From JACQFZ01 sp036381895 (lineage in GTDB: Bacteria; Pseudomonadota; Gammaproteobacteria; Acidiferrobacterales; Sulfurifustaceae), in assembly GCA_036381895.1 (NCBI GenBank), contig DASVBY010000102.1, forward strand, positions 1-64,000: a stretch of 64,000 bases of DNA, written 5' to 3'. The first letter of the stretch is position 1; the number at the start of each line of letters is the position of its first letter. Position numbers and translations under genes: made by a program. This document shows, one piece after another, positions 35,580 through 47,729 of this stretch. Below the pieces are notes generated by a model that searched no databases, was not told where the DNA came from, and worked only from the letters and a program-made list of their open reading frames with translations.

Positions 35580-36977
35580 TCAGCGGCCCTGCAGGTGCTG
35601 CACTGCGAGGCGCTTGCCGCTCTCGACCGCGGGCTGGTCGAGAGGATTCACGCCGTACAGGAGACCCGCGTATACGGTGGCGCGCTGATAGAGATCGATC
35701 AGCTGCCCGAGCGTGTGCGCGTTCAGCACCGGCAGGTGAATGGTGAGGTTCGGATGGCCGTAGTCGGCGATCACCTGGCGCGTCGCGAGGAACTCGGCGG
35801 CGATGACGTCGTTGAGCGTCTTGCCCCGAAGATAAGGGAACGTCTGGGCATCGGCTTCCGCGAGCGGAATCGACACGGCGTGCGTCCAGCGCTCGAGCGC
35901 GATGAAGGTGAAGAACTTGTCGCGCGGCGACTCGAGGTACATCTGCAGCTGGCTGTGCTGGTCTACGGCGCCGAGCGCGATCACGGGCAGCGTGCCGGCG
36001 GTGCTGCCGTCCGGGCGGCGCTTACCGAGCGATTCCGCCCAGAGCTGACGATACCAGTCGCCGAAGAGCTTGAGCGCATTGACGTACGGCATGAGGATCG
36101 AGAGCCGTTTGCCGCGCTCGACGTCGAGCAGGTAGTAGAGCGCGGCGAGCTCGAGCGCAGGATTGCGACGCCAGTCACCGGTCTCGCAGCGCGCGGCGTT
36201 CGCCGCTGCCCCGTCGAGCAATGCCCGGATGTCGACGCCGACGGCCGCGAGCGGCAGCAGACCCACCGCCGTCAGCACCGAGTAGCGGCCCCCGACCCTC
36301 GGCGGCACCGGCAGCGCGCGCAGCCCTTCCTCGTTCGCCAGCCGGCGCAGCCAGCCCTGCGCGGGATCGGTGATGATCCACTGGTGCTCGCGCGCGCGGC
36401 TGCACCCGAGCCGGGCGTGCAGCCAGTCGCGGACGATGAGGTACTGCGTGGCGGTCTCGATCGTGCCGCCCGACTTGCTGATCGCCAGGACGGCGGTCCG
36501 GCCGGGATCGAGCGCGGCGAGCAGGTCGTGCATGTAGTCGGGGTCGATGTTGTCGAGGAAATGCAGCCTCGGTCCGGGCCGCTTGCGGTTTCCGTGGGCG
36601 AGCGCCTGCGCCGCGGCCATGGCGCCGAGGTTGCTCCCGCCGATGCCGATCAAGAGTACGTCTTCGAAGGCTGCAACCCGCGCCGCCTCGGCCTCGATCG
36701 CGGACACCTCGCTCCGCATGGCGTCGTGCAGATTGAGGCAGGCGTACTCCGCGTCGAGCCCGACGCGGCGGCGCTCGGTCAAGGTCGTGTGGGCCCCTTC
36801 GAGCTCGGGCGCGAGCGCCTCGAGGCGGCCGCGCTCGACACCTTCCGCTACCACGTCGGCGTACGCGGCGGCGGTCTCGACACGCAGCAGCGCGTCGCCG
36901 CCGGTACCGTTTGCGCTCGTCATGACCATGTGCTCGCGATCGGCCCCCATCGCGTGGGGCGCCTTATCGTAGCACAT
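35580..36977 (-). CDS. pgi: Glucose-6-phosphate isomerase
   Basis: Pgi interconverts glucose-6-P and fructose-6-P. The product from the ATG at 36977 is 465 residues, shorter than the E. coli enzyme (about 549) and closer to the compact bacterial type. Core SIS motifs: 'LLIGIGGSNLGAMAAAQAL', 'AISKSGGTIETATQYLIV' (sugar phosphate), 'VGGRYSVLTAVGLLPLA' and 'VDQHSQLQMYLESPRDKF'. folD is upstream by 5 bp; mtfA follows. Other in-frame ATGs (36950, 36929, 36923) could be the true start. Confidence 0.93.
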   Translation of the reverse strand: MCYDKAPHAMGADREHMVMTSANGTGGDALLRVETAAAYADVVAEGVERGRLEALAPELEGAHTTLTERRRVGLDAEYACLNLHDAMRSEVSAIEAEAARVAAFEDVLLIGIGGSNLGAMAAAQALAHGNRKRPGPRLHFLDNIDPDYMHDLLAALDPGRTAVLAISKSGGTIETATQYLIVRDWLHARLGCSRAREHQWIITDPAQGWLRRLANEEGLRALPVPPRVGGRYSVLTAVGLLPLAAVGVDIRALLDGAAANAARCETGDWRRNPALELAALYYLLDVERGKRLSILMPYVNALKLFGDWYRQLWAESLGKRRPDGSTAGTLPVIALGAVDQHSQLQMYLESPRDKFFTFIALERWTHAVSIPLAEADAQTFPYLRGKTLNDVIAAEFLATRQVIADYGHPNLTIHLPVLNAHTLGQLIDLYQRATVYAGLLYGVNPLDQPAVESGKRLAVQHLQGR

Positions 36978-36982
36978 GGCGC

Positions 36983-37837
36983 TCAGCGCCCTGCGCGCTC
37001 GGCGGCCTCGAGAGTGTTGAGGAGCAGTGTGGCGACGGTCATCGGGCCGACGCCGCCCGGCACCGGCGTGATCCAGCTCGCACGCTCGCGCGCCGCGTCG
37101 AACTCGACGTCGCCGACGGGCGGCTTGCCCGGCTGGCGGTTGAAGCCGATGTCGATCACGATCGCGCCCGGCTTGATCCAATCGCCCTTGATGAGCCCAG
37201 GTTTCCCGACGGCGACTACGAGGATATCCGCCCGCCGCACGTAGCCCGGAAGGTCGTGCGTGAAACGATGGCACACCGTCACCGTGCAGCCGGCGAGCAG
37301 CAGCTCGAGCGCCATCGGCCGGCCGACATGGTTGGATGCACCGACCACGACGGCGTCCTGACCGAGCAGCCGGACGCCGGTCGATTCGAGCAGCCGGATG
37401 ACGCCCCGCGGGGTGCACGAGCGCAGCACCGGGGCGCGCAGCGCGAGCCGCCCGACGTTGTACGGATGAAAGCCGTCGACGTCCTTGTGCGGGTCGATCC
37501 GCTCGATGATGGCATCCGGATCGATGTGCTCGGGCAGGGGCAGCTGTACCAGGATGCCGTCGACCTCGGGATCGGCGTTGAGCCGGTCGATCAGCGCGAG
37601 CAACTCGGCCTGCGACGTTGCGGCCGGAAGGTCGTGCGAGAACGATTTCATTCCGACGGCGACGCAGGCGCGGCGCTTGTTGCGCACGTAGCTCTGGGAC
37701 GCCGGATCGTCGCCCACCATGACAACGGCGAGGCCCGGCACGCGCTTGCCCTGCGCGACCCGCTCGGCCACGCGGGCGCGCAGCTCCGCATGGACCGTCT
37801 CGGCAATGGCCTTTCCGTCGATGATGCGCGCGCTCAC
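36983..37837 (-). CDS. folD: Methylene-THF dehydrogenase/cyclohydrolase
   Basis: FolD interconverts 5,10-methylene-THF and 10-formyl-THF. Motifs are 'SARIIDGKAIAETV' at the start, 'PASQSYVRNKRRACVAVG' with the catalytic Lys, 'DVDGFHPYNVGRLAL' and 'PVPGGVGPMTVATLLLNT'. I use the GTG at 37837 because it aligns with the family start and gives 284 residues, the usual length; an ATG at 37867 would add 10 residues. The 281 bp upstream hold the tRNA-linked repeats. Confidence 0.94.
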   Translation of the reverse strand: MSARIIDGKAIAETVHAELRARVAERVAQGKRVPGLAVVMVGDDPASQSYVRNKRRACVAVGMKSFSHDLPAATSQAELLALIDRLNADPEVDGILVQLPLPEHIDPDAIIERIDPHKDVDGFHPYNVGRLALRAPVLRSCTPRGVIRLLESTGVRLLGQDAVVVGASNHVGRPMALELLLAGCTVTVCHRFTHDLPGYVRRADILVVAVGKPGLIKGDWIKPGAIVIDIGFNRQPGKPPVGDVEFDAARERASWITPVPGGVGPMTVATLLLNTLEAAERAGR

Positions 37838-37920
37838 GCAGACACCCAGGAAACCAGGGGCGCGCATAATGGCACGCAGGCCGGGAGTTCGCCAAGGGCG
37901 AGGCGGAGTTTTCGCCGAGC

Positions 37921-38001
37921 CCTTGCCACGGACGGCAAGGCCGGGGCGAGTCGAAGGCGAGGTGTCGCGCCAGGGATGGCAGGAATGGCGCGCCCGACAG
38001 G
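37921..38001. repeat. Direct repeat, copy 1 (carries 16 bp of tRNA-Arg 3' end)
   Basis: This 81-bp block matches 38054-38134 with 3 mismatches, offset 133 bp. Its right end (37986-38001, 'tggcgcgcccgacagg') is identical to the last 16 bp of the tRNA-Arg gene including encoded CCA, but the rest of the tRNA is missing. A looser match extends left to about 37888. Confidence 0.9.
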
Positions 38002-38016
38002 GCGAGGCGGAGCTTT

Positions 38017-38043
38017 CGCGGACACACTTAACGTGTGTCCGCG
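38017..38043. other. Perfect 11-bp inverted repeat inside the spacer
   Basis: Bases 38017-38027 (cgcggacacac) pair with 38033-38043 (gtgtgtccgcg) around a 5-nt loop. Neither strand has a T-run after it, so it is not a standard terminator. The first repeat unit lacks this palindrome, so it was gained (or lost) between the two copies. Confidence 0.7.
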
Positions 38044-38053
38044 CCGCCGAGCG

Positions 38054-38134
38054 CCTTGCCACGGACGGCAAGGCTGGGGCGAGTCGAAGGCGAGGCGTCG
38101 CGCCAGGGACGGCAGGAATGGCGCGCCCGACAGG
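38054..38134. repeat. Direct repeat, copy 2, running into tRNA-Arg
   Basis: The second 81-bp copy, 97% identical to 37921-38001, ends inside the 3' end of the tRNA-Arg gene. Mismatches are at the third positions of 'aaggCcggg/aaggCtggg', 'ggTgtcg/ggCgtcg' and 'gggaTgg/gggaCgg'. Confidence 0.9.
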
Positions 38135-38195
38135 AATCGAACCTGTAACCGCCAGCTTAGAAGGCTGGTGCTCTATCCAATTGAGCTACGGGCGC
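38119..38195 (-). tRNA. tRNA-Arg (TCT)
   Basis: A full cloverleaf on the minus strand with acceptor GCGCCCG/CGGGCGC, anticodon loop CTTCTAA (anticodon TCT), T-loop TTCGATT and encoded CCA at 38119-38121. The anticodon reads AGA/AGG, rare in a GC-rich genome. The 3' end is duplicated downstream (37986-38001). Confidence 0.95.
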
Positions 38196-38383
38196 GTGTA
38201 TGCGTTGCGCGGTCCACCTTCGTTCGGCCGTCCGAAGCGCCGATTCCGGTCTCCTGGCGTCGAAAGCGCTGCTCCGGTGGCCGCTTCGTCGCGGTTTCGG
38301 GTCGTACGATTCCGGCGAAGGACGGGTGGCGGGGTGGCTCGCAACAGGAGCGGTCAGGGGCGCCCCTCCGGCTCCTCACGACT

Positions 38384-38460
<77 letters not shown>

Positions 38461-38473
38461 GAAACTTCACCGA

Positions 38474-38503
38474 ACTATACGCAGCCGTTCCGACGAGCGT
38501 CAA
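38474..38503 (-). promoter_or_regulatory. Promoter of tRNA-Pro
   Basis: On the minus strand TTGACG (38503-38498) and TATAGT (38479-38474) are 18 bases apart. Transcription would begin near 38467, just before the tRNA 5' end at 38460, and could continue to tRNA-Arg 188 bp further on. Confidence 0.75.
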
Positions 38504-38648
38504 CGAAGCGCTGAGCCGTGTTCCTCGGCAGCGGGCTGGCGGCGGCGTCGCAACCCGGCGCTTGCGGCAGTGCTCCGCCTCCGGCCCTGCCGCCATCCCG
38601 GCGCCGGCGCACTGGACCCGGAGACTAGGGACACGCGATTGTAGTAGG

Positions 38649-38654
38649 TATAAT
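38649..38654 (+). promoter_or_regulatory. -10 element for the tRNA-His/Lys/Leu run
   Basis: A perfect TATAAT is followed by a GC-rich discriminator (acgcgcgcgacg) and then tRNA-His at 38667, the pattern of stringently controlled stable-RNA promoters. The -35 is weak (best candidate GGGACA at 38628-38633, spacing 15). Confidence 0.65.
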
Positions 38655-38666
38655 ACGCGCGCGACG

Positions 38667-38743
38667 GTGAGCGTAGCTCAGCTGGTTAGAGTCCCGGATT
38701 GTGATTCCGGTTGTCGTGGGTTCGAATCCCATCGCTCACCCCA
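38667..38743 (+). tRNA. tRNA-His (GTG)
   Basis: Acceptor GTGAGCG/CGCTCAC, anticodon loop TTGTGAT (anticodon GTG), discriminator C73 and encoded CCA at 38741-38743. The extra G at position -1 required by histidyl-tRNA synthetase is encoded at 38666. Confidence 0.95.
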
Positions 38744-38829
38744 GTTCAGGGACGAGGCGCGAGATACGAGGTACGAGGCCATTCCTGGGGTTGTCGTCCC
38801 TCGCCCCTTGTGCCTCGGCCTTCCAGTTT

Positions 38830-38905
<76 letters not shown>

Positions 38906-39015
38906 TCCTCTCTACGAGGTTCGGTGCCCACCTGCCGCTGCCCGTGCACGACGGCGGGCCGGCCTCGCGGCCGCCGCCCACCGAATCGTGATTTAATACC
39001 CCGGTGCACGAATCG

Positions 39016-39100
39016 GCGAATGTGGCGGAACTGGTAGACGCACCGGATTTAGGTTCCGGTGGGGCGACCCGTGGGAGTTCGAGTCTCCCCATTCGCACCA
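39016..39100 (+). tRNA. tRNA-Leu (TAG)
   Basis: An 85-nt tRNA with a long variable arm, as leucine tRNAs have. Acceptor GCGAATG/CATTCGC, anticodon loop ATTTAGG (anticodon TAG) and CCA encoded at 39098-39100. tig starts 65 bp downstream. Confidence 0.95.
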
Positions 39101-39165
39101 ATCCCCCGGCGGCCGCTCGCCCTCCGCGGCCGCTGCCATAGTTCGAAGAAAGGCGAGAAGTCATC

Positions 39166-40467
39166 ATGCAGGTATCCGTAGAAGCGACGAGCACCCTGGG
39201 ACGGCGCGTGAAGGTGGTGGTGTCGGCGGAGCAGTTCGAGCGGGAGTTCGCGAGCCGGCTGCAGCGATTCTCCCAGCGCCTGCGTATGCCCGGTTTCCGG
39301 CCGGGCAAAGTGCCGACCAAGGTGGTCGAGGCGCGCTACGGCGGGCAGCTGCTGGAGGAGGCGGCCGGGGAGCTGATTGAGCGCTCTCTGCGCGAGGCCA
39401 TCGGGTCGCACGATCTGCGGCCGGCGGGCGGTACCCGCATCCAGCACAAGCCGCTCGTGCGCGGGCAGGGGCTCGAATACACGGCGGAGTTCGAAGTCTA
39501 TCCGGAGATTCCGCGGCTCGATCTGAACGGAATCGAGATCGAGCGGCCGGTGCCCGAAGTCTCCGACGCCGACGTCGATCGCACGATCGAGAACATGCGC
39601 AAGGCCCGCGTCACCTGGAACGCGGTCGAGCGCCCGGCGCAGCGCGAGGACCGCGTGCTCGTCGATTTCGTCGCACGCGCCGGCGGCGAGGAAGTCCCGG
39701 GCGGCAAGGCTCAGAACCAGCCGGTCGTGCTCGGCGCGGGCTCGATGTTCACCGAGATCGAGGAAGGGCTGATCGGTGCCGCGCGCGGCGAGACGCGCAA
39801 GATCACCGTCAACTTCCCCGCCGAGACGCGCAACCCGGCGCTCGCCGGCAAGGCCGTGGAGTTCGACATTCGGGTGAACGAGGTGGCGGGGCCGGTGCTG
39901 CCGGCGCTCGACGAGGAGTTCGCCAAGGCGCTCGGCGTGAAGGAGGGCGGCGTCGAGAAGCTGCGCGAGGAGGTGCGCGCGAGCCTCGAGCGCGAGGCCA
40001 GCGAGCGCGCCCGCACCGTGCTGCGCCGCAACGTGCTCAAGGCGCTGCGCGAAGCGAACCAGTTCGAGATCCCGGCGAGCCTGATCGAGGCCGAGGTCGA
40101 GCGCATGAAGCGGCTCGGCGAGCAGGCGCGCGGCGGGGCAGCGGCGTCGCCCGAGCTCGAAGCGCTGTACCGCGAGCGGGCACGCGTGCGCGTGGCGCTG
40201 GGACTGATCCTCGCCGAAATCATCCGCAAGCGCGAGATCCGGCCGGATCGGGCGCGGGTGCGGGCACGCATCGAGCAGATGGCGCGGGACTACGAGCACC
40301 CCGAGAAGTTCATCGAGTGGTACTACGCGAGCCCCGAGCGGCTCGGCGAGGTCGAGTCGACGGTGCTCGAGGAGCAGGTCGTGGAACAGATGCTCGAGAC
40401 GGCCCAGGTGCGGGACCGTCCGGTGCCGTTCGCCGACCTGCTGCAAATGGATGTTTCAATCGAATGA
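39166..40467 (+). CDS. tig: Trigger factor
   Basis: Trigger factor binds the ribosome exit tunnel and folds nascent chains. The 433-residue product has the ribosome-binding signature 'MPGFRPGKVPTKVVEARYG', a FKBP-type PPIase middle domain ('REDRVLVDFVARAGGEEV', 'SMFTEIEEGLIGAARGE') and the helical C-terminal arms. It starts the conserved tig-clpP-clpX-lon block, and clpP follows after 18 bp. Confidence 0.97.
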   Translation: MQVSVEATSTLGRRVKVVVSAEQFEREFASRLQRFSQRLRMPGFRPGKVPTKVVEARYGGQLLEEAAGELIERSLREAIGSHDLRPAGGTRIQHKPLVRGQGLEYTAEFEVYPEIPRLDLNGIEIERPVPEVSDADVDRTIENMRKARVTWNAVERPAQREDRVLVDFVARAGGEEVPGGKAQNQPVVLGAGSMFTEIEEGLIGAARGETRKITVNFPAETRNPALAGKAVEFDIRVNEVAGPVLPALDEEFAKALGVKEGGVEKLREEVRASLEREASERARTVLRRNVLKALREANQFEIPASLIEAEVERMKRLGEQARGGAAASPELEALYRERARVRVALGLILAEIIRKREIRPDRARVRARIEQMARDYEHPEKFIEWYYASPERLGEVESTVLEEQVVEQMLETAQVRDRPVPFADLLQMDVSIE

Positions 40468-40485
40468 GATGTGTATAGTAAAAGT

Positions 40486-41121
40486 ATGAATCCGACCGAT
40501 TACGTCAAGCATCAGGGCGCGCCGGAGCCGCGCGCGCTGGGACTGATTCCGATGGTCATCGAGACCACCGGCCGGGGCGAGCGCGCCTACGACATCTACT
40601 CGCGGATGCTGAAGGAGCGGGTGGTGTTCATGGTCGGCCCGGTCGAAGACCACATGGCGAACCTCATCGTCGCGCAGCTCCTGTTCCTCGAGTCGGAGAA
40701 TCCGGACAAGGATATCCACCTGTACATCAACTCGCCGGGCGGCGCGGTGAATGCGGGTCTCGCCATCTACGACACCATGCAGTTCATCAAGCCCGACGTG
40801 AGCACCGTGTGTGTCGGCCAGGCGGCGAGCATGGGCGCGCTCATCCTTGCGGGCGGCGCGAAGGGCAAGCGCTTCGCGCTGCCGCACGCCCGCATGATGG
40901 TGCATCAGCCGATGGGCGGCTTTCAGGGGCCGGCGTCCGACATCGACATCCACGCGCGCGAGATCCTGCGCGTGCGCGAACGGCTGAACCAGATCCTGGT
41001 CAAACATACCGGCCGCACGATCGAGCAGATCCGCGAAGACACCGACCGCGATTACTTCATGGAAGGCCCGGAGGCGGTGCAGTACGGGCTGATCGACAGC
41101 GTGATCGAGAAACGCGCGTAG
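40486..41121 (+). CDS. clpP: ATP-dependent Clp protease proteolytic subunit
   Basis: ClpP forms the proteolytic chamber of ClpXP. With the ATG at 40486 the product is 211 residues and the catalytic triad is Ser115 ('GQAASMGALI'), His140 ('ARMMVHQP') and Asp189 ('TDRDYF'). An in-frame GTG at 40471 would add 5 residues. A 'tatagt' just before the start suggests an extra promoter. Confidence 0.97.
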   Translation: MNPTDYVKHQGAPEPRALGLIPMVIETTGRGERAYDIYSRMLKERVVFMVGPVEDHMANLIVAQLLFLESENPDKDIHLYINSPGGAVNAGLAIYDTMQFIKPDVSTVCVGQAASMGALILAGGAKGKRFALPHARMMVHQPMGGFQGPASDIDIHAREILRVRERLNQILVKHTGRTIEQIREDTDRDYFMEGPEAVQYGLIDSVIEKRA

Positions 41122-41239
41122 TGTGGGGATAGCGCCGGGTGCTGTGCTATATAAGACGATAAGACGGTAAGCGGACTACCCTTGCATATGGCGTCCGGAC
41201 GCGGCATCTTTGCTCCGAATATGCACGAGGTTCAACAGG

Positions 41240-42538
<1,299 letters not shown>

Positions 42539-42563
42539 GCGCGGCGACTTCCGAATGCGCACG

Positions 42564-42588
42564 CCCCGCCTAGCGCGGGGTTTTTTTT
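42564..42588 (+). terminator. Intrinsic terminator after clpX
   Basis: CCCCGC (42564-42569) pairs with GCGGGG (42575-42580) around a 5-nt loop, and eight T's follow directly (42581-42588). It separates clpPX from lon. Confidence 0.92.
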
Positions 42589-42747
42589 GCCCGCCGCAGC
42601 GGCTACCCGCCGCCGCGGCGTTCGTCGCGTGCGGCGGCGCGCTCGTCACCGGCGGCGCCGCAAGGTTGCATTGGTCCTACTTTGGTTCCACACTTTAACT
42701 ACTTCCCCCACTCTGCTGTTGCCCCAACAGAGCGAGCTAACCCACAG

Positions 42748-45177
<2,430 letters not shown>

Positions 45178-45358
45178 GGCGTCCGAAGAGAAGCGCAGGT
45201 GCTCGGGGGAACGGATTGCGAGCGCTCTCGCCGCGTCGTGCGATACCCATAAGGGCGGCCAACCGCCGCATCGACGCTGGCAAAGCCCGGAAGGATGTCT
45301 TAAACTAGCGCGCCTTTGTGGGGGCTAAGGTTCCCCAGCGCGCGTTCGGACTTGCAAC

Positions 45359-45433
45359 GGGTGCTTAGCTCAGCGGTAGAGCGTCGCCCTTACAAGGCGA
45401 ATGTCGGGGGTTCGAACCCCTCAGCACCCACCA
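45359..45433 (+). tRNA. tRNA-Val (TAC)
   Basis: Acceptor GGGTGCT/AGCACCC, anticodon loop CTTACAA (anticodon TAC), encoded CCA. It sits 181 bp after lon where many gammaproteobacteria have hupB. Confidence 0.95.
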
Positions 45434-45477
45434 AGACAGCCGTTTCCTCGTTCTCGGGGGAGACGAGCGCGAAATCG

Positions 45478-45554
45478 GGAGCGGTAGTTCAGTCGGTTAG
45501 AATACCGGCCTGTCACGCCGGGGGTCGCGGGTTCGAGTCCCGTCCGCTCCGCCA
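45478..45554 (+). tRNA. tRNA-Asp (GTC)
   Basis: Acceptor GGAGCGG/CCGCTCC, anticodon loop CTGTCAC (anticodon GTC), encoded CCA at 45552-45554. It lies 44 bp after tRNA-Val and was probably transcribed with it. Confidence 0.95.
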
Positions 45555-45579
45555 TCTTCCTTCACGGCAGACATGCGGG

Positions 45580-45603
45580 CCCGGCATCCGAGCGGATGCC
45601 GGG
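45580..45603 (+). terminator. Perfect 10-bp hairpin after tRNA-Asp
   Basis: cccggcatcc (45580-45589) pairs completely with ggatgccggg (45594-45603) around gagc. Only 'cgcttcacc' follows, so there is no T-run; it may be a weak or factor-assisted terminator, or an RNA-processing signal. Confidence 0.5.
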
Positions 45604-45762
45604 CGCTTCACCGTCGCGCCCGGTTCGCGTTGGAGTCGTTCCGGCGGAGCGCCTAGAATGGGGCGCCCTGCCCACTGACGAGGCGGTACGGCGCCGGACG
45701 GACCGGGCGTTCCGCGCCCCGCCGCTCATGAAGAAGATGCACCAGCGTTCGTTGAGGTAGCC

Positions 45763-47646
45763 GTGCTCACGAAGATCCGCGAAAGAATCCAGGGCATCAT
45801 CGCCAGCATCATTCTCATCCTGCTCGCCATTCCGTTCATCCTCTGGGGTATCGGATCCTACTTCGAGGGCGGGGCCGATCCGGCGGTGGCCGAAGTGAAC
45901 GGGATCGAGATCACTCAGCAGATGTTCTACCAGCGCCTGGAGCAGGTGCGTCAGATGAACCCGCAGGCGGCGGAAACCCGCGCGCTCAAGGAACTGGTGC
46001 TCGACGGCATGATCGACGAGACGCTCGCGTTGGAACACGCGCGCGACCAGGGGTACCGGACGAGCGACGCCCAGCTCCTGCGCGTCATCCAGGAGCTGCC
46101 GTATTTCCAGCGCGACGGGCGCTTCGACCCCGCGCTCTACGAGGGGCTCCTGCGCCAGCAGGGGATGCGCCCGGCGGAGTTCGAGGCGCAGCTCCGTAAC
46201 GAGTTCATCGCGCTGCAGGTGCAGCGCGGCTTGACAGAGAGCGCTTTCGTCACCGATGCCGAGGTGGCCGCCGCGCTCAAGCTGCTGCGCCAGGAGCGGC
46301 GCGTCTCCTACGCACTCATCAAGCCCGAAGCCTTCCTGGCCGGGATCGCGGTGGGCGCGCAGGAGATCGAGGACTACTACCGTGCGCACCCGGACCGGTT
46401 CCGTACCCAGGAGAGCGTACAGGTGGAATACATCGCGCTGCGCGCGCGCGATATCGCCCGGCAGATCGAGCCGACCGAGGAGGAGCTGCAACAGGCCTAC
46501 GCGGCGGAATCGGCCCGCTACGTGACACCGGAGCGGCGCCGCGCGAGCCACATCCTGATCGAAGTGCCTGCGGGCGCCGACGCGACTGCGGTCGAGGCGG
46601 CGCGCACGAAGGCGGAAGACCTGCTGAAGCAGCTGCGCAACGGCGCGGATTTCGCGGCGCTGGCGAAGCAGCATTCGAACGACATCGCTTCCGCGGCCAA
46701 AGGCGGCGATCTCGGAAACGTGGGGCGGGGCGTTCTGCCCGCGGAGCTCGAGAAGGCGGTATACGCCCTGAAGCCGGGGGGCATCAGCGACGTGGTTCGC
46801 ACCGAATACGGGTTTCACATCGCCAAGCTCACCGAGCACGAACCGGAGAAGCGCCGCAGCTTCGGATCGGTGAAAGAGGAGCTGCGCGACATCGTGCGCG
46901 CGCGCAAGGGCGAGGAGCGTTTCTTCGAGATGGCCGAGCGTCTGCGCAACCTCGTGTACGAGCACCCGGACACCCTCGAGATCGCCGCCAAGGAGCTCGG
47001 GCTCAAAGTCGAAAAAAGCGGCTGGTTCACCCGCGCCGGCGGCGAAGGCATCGCGGCGCAGCCGCGGATCGTCGAGGCTGCGTTCGAGCCGGAAGTGCTG
47101 AACCGTGAGCGCAACAGCGACGCAATCGAAGTGGACCAGGAAACGCTGGTCGCCGTGCGCGTCGTGGACCACCGGCCGTCGGTCGTGCGGCCGCTCGAGG
47201 AGGTTCGCGGGGACATCGAGCGCATACTCAAGGAGCAGCGGGCGCGCGAGCAGGCGCGGGCCACGGCGCAGGAGTGGGCGCAGGCCGTGGAAGGCGGCAG
47301 GCGGCTCGCCGAGCTCGCGCGCGGCCGGCCGGGTGTGACGCTCGAGACGAAGACCATCACGCGCGAGAAGCCGGACGGCGTCGATGCGCGCCTCGCCGAT
47401 GCGCTCTTCGCCGCCGCGAAGCCGGACGGCAAGGCCGTCGTGGGCCAGGTGGACCTCGGTGCGAACGGCGCGGCGGTGTACGTACTCGAGGCGGTCAAGG
47501 ACGGCGACCCGGCGAGCGCGGACGAGGCCCTGAAGGCACGGGTGCGCCAGCAGTTGCTCGCGCGCCGCGGCGCGGACTACTACCTGAGCTACCGCCGCGG
47601 GCTGCGGCAGTCGGCCGACGTCGACATCAACGCGGAGCTGCTCTAG
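45763..47646 (+). CDS. ppiD: Periplasmic folding chaperone PpiD
   Basis: PpiD is an inner-membrane-anchored periplasmic chaperone at the Sec translocon. The start is GTG with GAGG 5 bases upstream. One transmembrane helix ('IIASIILILLAIPFILWGIG') precedes a SurA-like N-terminal domain ('AVAEVNGIEITQQMFYQRLE') and a parvulin rotamase domain ('PERRRASHILIEVPAG', 'LAKQHSNDIASAAKGGDLGN'). At 627 residues it is full length. The gene follows the lon/tRNA block and converges with fabI. Confidence 0.95.
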   Translation: MLTKIRERIQGIIASIILILLAIPFILWGIGSYFEGGADPAVAEVNGIEITQQMFYQRLEQVRQMNPQAAETRALKELVLDGMIDETLALEHARDQGYRTSDAQLLRVIQELPYFQRDGRFDPALYEGLLRQQGMRPAEFEAQLRNEFIALQVQRGLTESAFVTDAEVAAALKLLRQERRVSYALIKPEAFLAGIAVGAQEIEDYYRAHPDRFRTQESVQVEYIALRARDIARQIEPTEEELQQAYAAESARYVTPERRRASHILIEVPAGADATAVEAARTKAEDLLKQLRNGADFAALAKQHSNDIASAAKGGDLGNVGRGVLPAELEKAVYALKPGGISDVVRTEYGFHIAKLTEHEPEKRRSFGSVKEELRDIVRARKGEERFFEMAERLRNLVYEHPDTLEIAAKELGLKVEKSGWFTRAGGEGIAAQPRIVEAAFEPEVLNRERNSDAIEVDQETLVAVRVVDHRPSVVRPLEEVRGDIERILKEQRAREQARATAQEWAQAVEGGRRLAELARGRPGVTLETKTITREKPDGVDARLADALFAAAKPDGKAVVGQVDLGANGAAVYVLEAVKDGDPASADEALKARVRQQLLARRGADYYLSYRRGLRQSADVDINAELL

Positions 47647-47729
47647 CGGTCGCGGGGAAATCCGCGCTCGAGCTTCCGTGGCCGGCGCGCCTCTCCGCCG
47701 CCCTCGACGGTTCGTTCCTCGACGAACGC

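Noticed and set aside
38017..38043. Palindrome as a terminator for folD or tRNA-Arg transcripts
   Set aside because: There is no T-run on either strand, so it is left as an inverted repeat only.
42590..42747. Heat-shock (sigma32) promoter for lon
   Set aside because: No pair resembling CTTGAA and CCCCAT with proper spacing; the 'cttccccca' near 42702 stands alone.
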